From Enterobacteriaceae endosymbiont of Donacia thalassina (lineage in GTDB: Bacteria > Pseudomonadota > Gammaproteobacteria > Enterobacterales > Enterobacteriaceae): DNA of 64,000 bases. A program made the translations under genes and the position numbers. The stretch's first letter is position 1. Each line of letters begins with the position of its first letter. This document shows positions 40,964 to 48,883 of the stretch, in pieces. The notes under the pieces are model-generated. The model saw only the letters and a program-made list of their open reading frames with translations. It did not search any database and was not told where the DNA came from. Location of the stretch: assembly GCF_012568245.1 (NCBI RefSeq), contig NZ_CP046188.1, forward strand, positions 352,569-416,568. Direction: 5' to 3'.

Positions 40964-41919
40964 ATGAAAAATATAAATTTAACTTTAAAAGTTAATCTAA
41001 TACATGATAGAGAAAGATTAGATTTATTTCTTACTAAAAAAATTATACAATTTTCAAGATCACAAATACAAAAAATTATTATTAATAACAATATAAAAGT
41101 AAATAATAATATTATAAATATTCCTAAAAAAAAATTTTTTTTGGAGATATAATTAAATTTCATATTTTTATTCCACATGAAAATCACATATGGAAAGTAC
41201 AAAATTTAAATTTAAATATCATTTATAATGATAAACATATTTTAGTTATAAATAAAAAAACTAATTTAGTTGTACATCCTTCTCATAAAAATCAAAATAA
41301 TACTCTTTTAAATTGTTTATTATATTATTATCCGAATTTAAGAGATGTGCCTAGGGCAGGTATTATCCATAGATTGGATAAAAATACTACAGGATTAATG
41401 ATTATAGCAAAAAATATGCATTCATATATATTTTTAAAAAAAGAACTTAAAAAACATAATATTATTAGAGAATATGAAGCAATTGTAAATGGTATTATTA
41501 AAAAAAATGGAATAATAAATAAACCAATAAAACGTATATATAAAAAAAATCATATTTATATGAATATTCATCCATTAGGTAAAAAATCAATAACAAAATA
41601 CTTTATTAAAAATACTTTTAAAGAATATACTCATTTAAGAATTAGATTAAAAACTGGAAGAACACATCAAATTAGGGTTCATTTATCCCACATTAATCAT
41701 AGTATTGTTGGTGATCCAATATATAAAAAAATAAAAAATATTTCTTTTAATAATAATTTTAATAAAAATAATATTAATAAAATAATTCAAAGACAAGCTT
41801 TACATGCTTGTTATTTAAAATTTACACATCCGTTTTATAATATAAAAATTAAATTATATTCAATATTACCAACTGATATAAATAATTTAATTAATTTTTT
41901 AAAAAAAAATAAAATTTAA
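40964..41919 (+). pseudogene. rluD: 23S rRNA pseudouridine synthase RluD, one-base frameshift at A9T8
   Basis: RluD makes the pseudouridines of helix 69 in 23S rRNA. The 5' part (40964-41152) encodes 62 residues of the S4-like domain (DRERLDLFLTKK, SRSQIQKIIINNN). It then stops just after a run of nine A (41126-41134) and eight T (41135-41142). Adding one base there joins it to an open frame through 41919 that encodes the catalytic domain, with PRAGIIHRLDKNTTGLM (catalytic Asp in HRLDK), LKTGRTHQIRVHLSH and VGDPIY. No other lesion is seen. This could be a young pseudogene, a slippage-rescued gene as proposed for poly(A) tracts in Buchnera and Blochmannia, or a sequencing error. The distal part could also start at GTG 41347 but would lack the N-terminus. 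Confidence 0.85.
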
Positions 41920-42025
41920 ATTATTAAAATAAAAATATATTTATTTAAAAAATAATTTTATTAAAATAAATAATTAGTTTATAATAAAAATAAATTTTAT
42001 CTTTTTCATTAAGAGTGATAAAAAT

Positions 42026-42703
42026 ATGATAAATATAAAAAAATATGTATTATTTTTTGGCATGTTCTTTTTATTATTAATTACATCAAATAATTGTATA
42101 GCATCTAATAAATCATCTCAAATTTCATTATATGATGTTTTAACAAAAGAAGAACAACAATTATTTATTGAAGAATTTGGTAAAAAACCAGTTATAGTTG
42201 AATTCTTTTCATTTTTATGTCCTCATTGTTATGAACTTTATCAAGGTTTTGATCAAAAAATTTTAAAAAATAAAATTCCAAAAAATGTAAAAATTATAAA
42301 AATTCATTATAGTAAAATGGGCCAAGAAGATGGTTTATCTACTGTATTAGGTTATGCATGGGTAGTTGCTAAAATGTTAAATGTACAAGATAAAATTATG
42401 GGTCCAATTTTTGATGGTATTCATAAAAATCAATCTATTCATGATTATAATTCTATAAAAAGAATTTTTATAAAAAAAACTGGAATTACTAATAATATGT
42501 TTGATGCCGCATGGAATAGCAATATAGCAAAAATATTATATGAAAAAGAATATGATTTAGTTGAAAAATTTGGTATACATTTAGTACCTGATATATATAT
42601 TAATAATAAATATATAATAAATCTTTCTGGATTATATTCTAACGATATTGAGAATTTTTATCAAAATTATATAAATTTAATTAATAAACTTTTAAAAAAA
42701 TAG
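42026..42703 (+). CDS. dsbA: Thiol:disulfide interchange protein DsbA
   Basis: Periplasmic oxidase that introduces disulfide bonds. The 225 residues (E. coli 208) begin with a hydrophobic signal peptide (about 1-26). The active site is CPHC (Cys65, Cys68) in FFSFLCPHCYEL and the cis-proline is in HLVPDIYINN. Only housekeeping genes surround it, in the E. coli order dsbA-polA-engB. dsbB is not in the window. Confidence 0.95.
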   Translation: MINIKKYVLFFGMFFLLLITSNNCIASNKSSQISLYDVLTKEEQQLFIEEFGKKPVIVEFFSFLCPHCYELYQGFDQKILKNKIPKNVKIIKIHYSKMGQEDGLSTVLGYAWVVAKMLNVQDKIMGPIFDGIHKNQSIHDYNSIKRIFIKKTGITNNMFDAAWNSNIAKILYEKEYDLVEKFGIHLVPDIYINNKYIINLSGLYSNDIENFYQNYINLINKLLKK

Positions 42704-42748
42704 AATTTTTTAAAATTAAAAGATATATTTTTTAGTATATTCATAAAT

Positions 42749-43621
42749 ATGAAAAAAAAAATAATTTTAATAGATGGCTCATTTTATTTATATCGTGCTT
42801 ATTATGCTTTACCTCATTTAATGAATAATAAAGGATATCCTACAGGTGCAATATATGGTTTTATTAATATGTTTAATAAAATTATAAGAATGAACATAAA
42901 TAGTTATTTTTTAATTATATTTGATACTAAAGGAATATCTTTTAGAAAAAAAATTTTTAATAAATATAAATCAAAAAGAATTAAAATGCCTGATAATTTA
43001 ATTATGCAAATTAAACCTTTATCTAAAATTATACAGGCAATGGGATATAAGATCATATCAATAAAAAATATAGAAGCAGATGATATAATTGGTACTTTAT
43101 CATTACAAGCAGAAAAAAAAAATTATTTAGTTTATATTTTTAGTATAGATAAAGATATAACTCAATTAGTTAATAAAAATATTAAAATAGTAAATCCTAT
43201 TAACTATTCTATTTCTGGATCTAAGGAAATATATAAAAAATATGGAGTATATCCAAAATTTATTAGTGATTTTTTAGCATTAAGTGGTGATTCCATAGAT
43301 AATATTCCTGGAGTTCCAGGAATAGGATATAAAATAAGTCAAAATTTAATAAATAAATTAGGTAATTTACAATGTATTTTTAAAAATATAAATAATATTA
43401 ATAATATTAATTTTAGAGGAGGAGATAATATAAAAAAAAAACTTATAAAGTATAAAAAATTAGTTTTTTTATATCATAAATTAACTAAAATTAAAACAAA
43501 TATTACTATAGATGTGGATTATTTTAGTTATTTAAATTTTAAAATTACACCACAAATAAATTATTTAAAATATTTATTTAAAATATATGAATTAAAAAAA
43601 TTTAATAAAAATTATTTATAA
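42749..43621 (+). CDS. polA: DNA polymerase I reduced to its 5'-3' exonuclease domain
   Basis: The 290 residues cover only the N-terminal 5' nuclease of PolA (E. coli 928 aa in total). The metal-binding acidic residues are present: IDGSFYLYRAYYALP, IIFDTKG, EADDIIG, SIDKDITQLV and SGDSIDNIPGVPGIG (helix-hairpin-helix). The frame ends at the domain boundary, so the 3'-5' exonuclease and polymerase domains are gone; the following sequence is the convergent engB. The same reduction is known in Buchnera. It should still remove RNA primers and flaps during Okazaki maturation, leaving gap filling to another polymerase (inference). Confidence 0.93.
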   Translation: MKKKIILIDGSFYLYRAYYALPHLMNNKGYPTGAIYGFINMFNKIIRMNINSYFLIIFDTKGISFRKKIFNKYKSKRIKMPDNLIMQIKPLSKIIQAMGYKIISIKNIEADDIIGTLSLQAEKKNYLVYIFSIDKDITQLVNKNIKIVNPINYSISGSKEIYKKYGVYPKFISDFLALSGDSIDNIPGVPGIGYKISQNLINKLGNLQCIFKNINNINNINFRGGDNIKKKLIKYKKLVFLYHKLTKIKTNITIDVDYFSYLNFKITPQINYLKYLFKIYELKKFNKNYL

Positions 43622-43654
43622 TTAAATTTATATATTTTACAAATTTTATTTTAA

Positions 43655-44266
43655 TTATAACCAATAATTAATTATTTTTTTTATTTTTATTAAATTTTTT
43701 TTATTAATAATAGAAAAAGTTAATAATATAATCTTTTTATCAAAAAAGATGTCTATTTTTTTTTTTAAAATTTCTATTATTTTATTTATATTATTTTTTA
43801 TATTTTTTTTAGATATTTTATCAATTTTATTTAATATTAATAATATAGGTTTTTTATAAAAAATTAATTTTTTTAAAATTTTAATATCTTTTTCTTTTAA
43901 TAAAGAACGTATATCAATTAAAAGAATAATTCCCTTTAATGAATTTTTTTGGTTTAAATATTTTTGTAAAATATAAAAATATTTTAATTTATTTTTAATA
44001 ATAAATTTATTATATCCATATCCTGGAAAATCTAAAAAACGAATTTTTTTTTTATTATTTTCAAATACATTGATATATAATGTAGATCCTGGAGTTTTAC
44101 TTACATAAGCTATTTTCTTATTGAGTAAAATATTTATCATAGAAGATTTACCTACATTAGAATAACCAATAAAAGCAATATCTTGAACTTGACTACTAAA
44201 ATTAGTAATTAAAAATTTAATATTTAAAGTACTATAACTGAAATTAATATTATTAAAATTATTCAT
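43655..44266 (-). CDS. engB: Ribosome biogenesis GTP-binding protein EngB/YihA
   Basis: Essential small GTPase of the TrmE-Era-EngA-EngB-Septin family involved in 50S assembly. The 203 residues (E. coli 210) have G1 GYSNVGKSS, G2 TPGSTLYIN, G3 DFPGYGY and G4 NKIDK. Convergent with polA, as in E. coli, where spf lies between; I see no spf-like RNA here. Confidence 0.94.
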   Translation of the reverse strand: MNNFNNINFSYSTLNIKFLITNFSSQVQDIAFIGYSNVGKSSMINILLNKKIAYVSKTPGSTLYINVFENNKKKIRFLDFPGYGYNKFIIKNKLKYFYILQKYLNQKNSLKGIILLIDIRSLLKEKDIKILKKLIFYKKPILLILNKIDKISKKNIKNNINKIIEILKKKIDIFFDKKIILLTFSIINKKNLIKIKKIINYWL

Positions 44267-44384
44267 TATTTTTTTATATGACTAAATTAATATTAAAATA
44301 TAAAATGTTTAATTTTATAAAATTTTAATTATATATTAATAAAAAATTTAAACAATTAAAATTATATTTTATTAGGATTTTTTT

Positions 44385-46205
44385 ATGAAAAAAATACGTA
44401 ATATAGCTATTGTTGCACATATTGATCATGGAAAAACTACATTAATAGATAAATTATTACAAGAATCTGATAATTTCAAAAATACTTCGAAAGAAAAAAA
44501 TATTAATAGAATTATGGATAGTAATGAATTAGAAAAAGAAAAAGGAATTACTATTTTTTCAAAAAATACATCTATTTTTTGGAAAAATTATAAAATTAAT
44601 ATAATTGATACACCAGGTCATGCAGATTTTGGTGCAGAAGTAGAACGTGTGTTATCAATGGTAGATTCTGTTTTATTATTAGTAGATGCTGTTGAAGGGC
44701 CTATGCCTCAAACTAGATTTGTTGCATTAAAATCTTTTTTATATAATTTAAAACCTATTATTGTAATAAATAAAATAGATAGGAAATTTATTAGACCAGA
44801 TTGGGTTATTGATCAAATATTTGATTTATTTATTAACTTAAATGCTTCTGATGAACAATTAGATTTTCCTATAGTATATACTTCTGCACTTAAAGGAACT
44901 TCAGGATATAATATCAATAAAATGCAAAATAATATGGATATATTATATGAAACTATTATTAAACATGTACCATCTCCTCAAGGAGATATTAACCAACCAT
45001 TTCAAATGCAAATATCTCAAATAGAATATAATAACTATATTGGAAATATCTGCATTGGTTTAATAAAAAAAGGACAAATTAAAAAAAATGAATATGTTGC
45101 TATTATTGATAATAAAAAAAAATTTAAAAAAGTTAAAATTTTATATATTATATTTAATATAGGATTAAAACCTATATATACTGATAATGCTAAATGTGGT
45201 GATATTGTTGGTATTGCTGGTTTAGGATTTGAAGAAATAAATATTTCTGATACAATTTGTAATATTAATCATTGTATACCTTTACCTTTATTAAAAATAG
45301 AAAAACCTAAGATAGGTATGTTATTTCATGTAAATAATTCACCATTTTCTGGAACAGAGGGGAAATATATAACATCTAGTAAAATATTTAATAGAATTAG
45401 TAAAGAATGTTTACATGATGTTGCTTTAAAAATAAGTAAAACAAAAAATAATAATATTTTTCATGTTTCTGGTAGAGGAGAATTACATTTAGCTATTTTA
45501 ATAGAAAATATGAGAAAAGAGGGTTTTGAATTATCTGTATCTAAACCTCAAATTATACCTAAAATTATTAATGGTAAAAAATTAGAACCATTTGAAATAT
45601 TAATTCTAGATTTTGAACAAAATAAGAAAGGTAATATAATACAGTTAATTAATCAAAGAAAAGCAATTATAAATAATATTCTGTTAGATGATTATAGTAA
45701 TAGAATAAAAATTGAAGCAATTATTTCTAGTAAAGGTTTAATTGGTTTACGACATGAATTTATAAATATTACTTCAGGTACTGGTATAATAAATTCTTTT
45801 TTTAGTCACTATGATGTTAATAAATATAATATAATTGGAGAACGTAATAATGGTGTTTTAATTTCTAATAAAGAAGGATATGCTGTTGCTTTTTCTTTAT
45901 ATAATTTACAATTTAGAGGTAAATTATTAATTAATCCAGGAGAAAAAATATATGAAGGTCAAATAATAGGAATACATAATAAATCTAATGATCTTGTTGT
46001 AAATTGTTTAACTAATAAAAAACTATCTAATATGAGAGCATCAGGAAATGATAATCCTATTAATTTAATTCCTATTAAAAAAATATTTTTAGAAGAAGCA
46101 ATAAATTTTATTAATAATGATGAATTAGTAGAAATTACACCAAAATCAATTCGTATTCGGAAAAAATATTTAACAAAATCCCAGCGTAAATTAAAAAAAA
46201 CATAA
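44385..46205 (+). CDS. typA: Translational GTPase TypA/BipA
   Basis: Ribosome-associated GTPase of the EF-G family that acts in stress adaptation and 50S assembly. The 606 residues (E. coli 607) carry AHIDHGKTTLIDKLL, EKGITIFSK, DTPGHADFGAEVERVL and NKIDR, then the EF-G-like domains II, III and V and the BipA-specific C-terminus. SGRGELHLAILIENMRREG-like and MRASGNDNP segments are present. A TAGGATTTTTT stretch before the start may serve as the ribosome-binding site. Confidence 0.96.
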   Translation: MKKIRNIAIVAHIDHGKTTLIDKLLQESDNFKNTSKEKNINRIMDSNELEKEKGITIFSKNTSIFWKNYKINIIDTPGHADFGAEVERVLSMVDSVLLLVDAVEGPMPQTRFVALKSFLYNLKPIIVINKIDRKFIRPDWVIDQIFDLFINLNASDEQLDFPIVYTSALKGTSGYNINKMQNNMDILYETIIKHVPSPQGDINQPFQMQISQIEYNNYIGNICIGLIKKGQIKKNEYVAIIDNKKKFKKVKILYIIFNIGLKPIYTDNAKCGDIVGIAGLGFEEINISDTICNINHCIPLPLLKIEKPKIGMLFHVNNSPFSGTEGKYITSSKIFNRISKECLHDVALKISKTKNNNIFHVSGRGELHLAILIENMRKEGFELSVSKPQIIPKIINGKKLEPFEILILDFEQNKKGNIIQLINQRKAIINNILLDDYSNRIKIEAIISSKGLIGLRHEFINITSGTGIINSFFSHYDVNKYNIIGERNNGVLISNKEGYAVAFSLYNLQFRGKLLINPGEKIYEGQIIGIHNKSNDLVVNCLTNKKLSNMRASGNDNPINLIPIKKIFLEEAINFINNDELVEITPKSIRIRKKYLTKSQRKLKKT

Positions 46206-46223
46206 TAACTTAATAATAATTAT

Positions 46224-46587
46224 TGGAGCTGGGGGGATTCGAACCCCCGTCCAAAATTACTACACTTTCGGCACTACATGTTTAGTTTTATCTTATGAAA
46301 AATTATTAATATAAACTGATAAAACAAAGTTTTATATATTAAATAGTCTATTAACTTCTTTTAATATATAATTTTTAGACTAATTATATACGATCTCTTT
46401 TATTTATGACCTATTTACTCTTATCAAAGAGAAAAATAATAAGTAAACAGGGCTTCTGCAGTTTTTTATGCTGCTAAAGCATAGTTTTGATTATTTGCAA
46501 CTATTTTTTACGGTTTTTTTACAAGGCCTACCGTACCTTGACATGCTCCTTAAGTTTGATAATTTTGTCAAATCCATGATCAGCCCC
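46224..46587 (-). ncRNA. ssrA: tmRNA (trans-translation RNA)
   Basis: Rescues stalled ribosomes together with SmpB. On the minus strand the 5' end GGGGCTG (46587-46581) pairs with the 3' CAGCTCC that ends at 46225, followed by discriminator A. The T-arm is complementary to GGGGGATTCGAACCCCC. The resume codon GCA is at 46498-46496 and the tag reading frame runs to TAA at 46466, giving the peptide ANNQNYALAA (E. coli ANDENYALAA). The 3' CCA is not encoded. It lies directly downstream of smpB, as in E. coli. Confidence 0.96.
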
Positions 46588-46594
46588 ATAAATT

Positions 46595-47052
46595 TTAAAT
46601 ATTTTTTTTTAAAAAACTTAATTTTTTAATATTCCATTCTTTTTTTTTTAAAATATTTCTTTTATCATATTTTTTTTTCCCTTTAACAATAGCAATTGTT
46701 AATTTACACCAAGATTTTTTCCAAAAAAGACCAATAACAACAACTGTGAAATTTTTTAAATTTATATAATTTTTTAATAATTCTATTTCTTTTTTTGTTA
46801 ACAATAATTGTTTTTTTCTATTATTTTCATATTTTATATGACTACAAGTTGTTTTTATAGGACTAATATTTAAATTATATACATATATTTTATTATATGC
46901 AAAACTTATATAACTATTAATAATAGTTACTTTATTAGATCTTAAAGATTTTACTTCCCACCCTTTTAAAATAAGACCTGCATTTATTTTTTCTTTAATA
47001 AAAAAATTATAATAAATTTTTTTATTAAAAATAAAATATTTTTTTTTTCCAT
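46595..47052 (-). pseudogene. smpB: SsrA-binding protein SmpB, frame interrupted at A10 after the start
   Basis: SmpB delivers tmRNA to stalled ribosomes. The minus-strand frame is open from a stop near 47080 to 46595 and encodes almost all of SmpB: KEKINAGLILKGWEVKSLRS, INSYISF, KKQLLLTKKEIELL, GLFWKKSWCKLTIAIVKGKK and KEWNIKKL in order. That frame has no ATG; the only usual start codon is a TTG at 46804 inside the protein. An ATG at 47052-47050 is out of frame by one base, followed directly by G and ten A (47048-47039). Adding one A would give a complete protein of about 152 residues (E. coli 160). Slippage rescue, a non-ATG start, decay or a base-call error are possible. tmRNA next to it is intact, which favours a functional gene. 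Confidence 0.8.
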
Positions 47053-47299
47053 TATAAAATAATTTTAATGTTAAATATTATTAACTATAATAGATATATG
47101 TATAAATATCAATATATTATATAATAATATTTTTATCAAAATAATTTTATAAATTTTAAATTTATATTTTATTAATTTATCATGTTTTATAATTATTTGA
47201 TAAATTGTAAATATTTATTTTTATAAAAAATAATATATATTATTATTAATAATAAGTATTATGTAAAAATTTTTATAAAATTTATATAAGGATAAATAT

Positions 47300-47968
47300 A
47301 TGAAAAAAGATCAATCATTAAATACTAATATAGTAAAAAATAATATAAAAGAAAAAGATGATGACAAATTAAATAATGTAAATATAAATAATAATAATAT
47401 AGAAAATAAAAAAATTATAAATGAATGTAAAAAAAAATATACTATTGAATATTTTAAAGAAAAAAATGATATTTATAAACTTAAAATTATTGAACTTAAA
47501 AATAAATTAAAAAAATATAAAAATAATATATGGGATTTAAAATTACGTTCACAAGCTGAAATTGAAAATATTAGAAGTAGATCTATTCTAGATATAGAAA
47601 AAGCTTATAAATTTTCATTAGAAAAATTTATTCATGAATTATTACCTGTAATTGATAATTTAGAAAGAGCTATTAATTTAAAAATAAAAGAAAAAAATAA
47701 TATTAATTTATCCATAATAGAAGGTATTAAATTAACTTTCAAATCTTTATTAGTATTAATTAAAAAATTTGGTATTAGTATTATAAATGAAATTAATGTA
47801 CCTTTTGATCCTTCTAAGCATCAAGCAATGTCTATTATAGAATCAAATACAATAAAAGATAATTATATTATAGAAATTTTACAAAAGGGATATTTTCTTC
47901 ATAAAAGATTATTAAGACCAGCTATGGTTATAGTTTCAAAAAATAAACTTATTCAGAATAATAATTAA
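47300..47968 (+). CDS. grpE: Nucleotide exchange factor GrpE
   Basis: Exchange factor for DnaK. The 222 residues (E. coli 197) have a low-complexity Asn/Lys N-terminus, then a long coiled coil (about 50-110; LKLRSQAEIENIRSRS) and the beta-wing domain, with the family segments LLPVIDNLERAI, FGISIINEINVPFDPSKHQAM and EILQKGYFLHKRLLRPAMV. A likely Shine-Dalgarno AAGGA lies about 8 nt before the start. No clear sigma-32 promoter is visible upstream. smpB upstream is divergent. Confidence 0.94.
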   Translation: MKKDQSLNTNIVKNNIKEKDDDKLNNVNINNNNIENKKIINECKKKYTIEYFKEKNDIYKLKIIELKNKLKKYKNNIWDLKLRSQAEIENIRSRSILDIEKAYKFSLEKFIHELLPVIDNLERAINLKIKEKNNINLSIIEGIKLTFKSLLVLIKKFGISIINEINVPFDPSKHQAMSIIESNTIKDNYIIEILQKGYFLHKRLLRPAMVIVSKNKLIQNNN

Positions 47969-47980
47969 TATTTATTTTTT

Positions 47981-48030
47981 AATAATATGTTCATATACTA
48001 TTAATAGTTAATGAACATATTATTTTTATA
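47981..48030 (+). terminator. Terminator after grpE
   Basis: Perfect 14-bp arms AATAATATGTTCAT (47981-47994) and ATGAACATATTATT (48011-48024) followed by a T run. The loop itself contains the palindrome ACTATTAATAGT (47997-48008), so the hairpin can extend across a 2x2 bulge. Confidence 0.85.
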
Positions 48031-48066
48031 AAAAAAAATTTTAAAAATAAAAAAAGGTATTAGTCA

Positions 48067-48291
48067 ATGACAAAAAGATGTCAAATAACAGGGAAAAAAA
48101 CTATAAAAGGTAATAATCGTTCTCATGCAATGAATGCAACTAAAAGAAAATTTTTACCTAATATTCATTATCATAAATTTTGGTTAGAAAAAGAAAAAAG
48201 ATTTATAAATATAAGAATATCTACAAAAGGAATGAGATTAATAAATAAAAAGGGAATAGAAAATGTTTTTTTATATAAAAAAAATAGGTAA
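48067..48291 (+). CDS. rpmB: 50S ribosomal protein L28
   Basis: Ribosomal protein of 74 residues (E. coli 78). It begins MTKRCQITGKKTIKGNNRSH and keeps ATKRKFLPN and RISTKGMRLINKKG. The start is fixed by family alignment. rpmG follows almost immediately (4 nt after the stop), the conserved rpmBG pair. Confidence 0.95.
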   Translation: MTKRCQITGKKTIKGNNRSHAMNATKRKFLPNIHYHKFWLEKEKRFINIRISTKGMRLINKKGIENVFLYKKNR

Positions 48292-48295
48292 TTTT

Positions 48296-48460
48296 ATGGC
48301 AAAAAAAAATCGTATTATAATTAAATTAATTTCATCAGCTAAAACTGGACATTTTTATACTATTACTAAAAATAAAAAAAATATAAAAAAATTAGAAATC
48401 AAAAAATTTGACCCTTATATTAGAAAACATGTTTTATATAAAGAAAAAAAAATTAGATAA
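48296..48460 (+). CDS. rpmG: 50S ribosomal protein L33
   Basis: 54 residues (E. coli 55). The frame is open further upstream to 48263 inside rpmB, but alignment with E. coli L33 starts at the ATG at 48296 (MAKKNRIIIKL). SSAKTGHFYTITKNK and KKFDPYIRKHVLYKE match the family. It lacks zinc-binding cysteines, like the enterobacterial form. Confidence 0.95.
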   Translation: MAKKNRIIIKLISSAKTGHFYTITKNKKNIKKLEIKKFDPYIRKHVLYKEKKIR

Positions 48461-48494
48461 AATAAAATTTTATTATATTAATAATTATTAACAT

Positions 48495-48547
48495 ATTAAT
48501 CAATAATGGTTAATTATATAAAATAACATTATTGATTAATTTTTTTC
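48495..48547. terminator. Terminator between rpmG and rpmE
   Basis: Perfect 14-bp arms ATTAATCAATAATG (48495-48508) and CATTATTGATTAAT (48527-48540) followed by seven T. It lies between the convergent genes rpmG (+) and rpmE (-). Confidence 0.85.
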
Positions 48548-48556
48548 TAAAAATTT

Positions 48557-48778
48557 TTATTCGAATATTTTAGAGTTTTTGAATCTTTTTTTAAAATTTT
48601 CAACACGTCCTCTAGTATCTGTTATTTTTTGTTTTCCTGTATAAAAAGGATGACATATATTACAAACATCTAGATTTAATTCTTTATTATTTTTCAAAGT
48701 TGATCTAGTATGAATAACATTACCACAAGAACATTTCATAGTAATTTTATTATATTGAGGATGAATATTTTTTTTCAT
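48557..48778 (-). CDS. rpmE: 50S ribosomal protein L31, zinc-binding form
   Basis: 73 residues (E. coli 70). The zinc cysteines are in MKCSCGNV and VCNICHPFYTGKQK, the C+ type. VENFKKRF closes the conserved part. Divergent from priA, the same rpmE-priA arrangement as in E. coli. Confidence 0.95.
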   Translation of the reverse strand: MKKNIHPQYNKITMKCSCGNVIHTRSTLKNNKELNLDVCNICHPFYTGKQKITDTRGRVENFKKRFKNSKIFE

Positions 48779-48883
48779 AAATTACCAATAATATTTTTAA
48801 AAAAATTATTTTTATATATTATAAATATATTTTTTTTATTTCCAAAATATTTTTATCAAAAAATAATGAAAAAATTTTAAATT

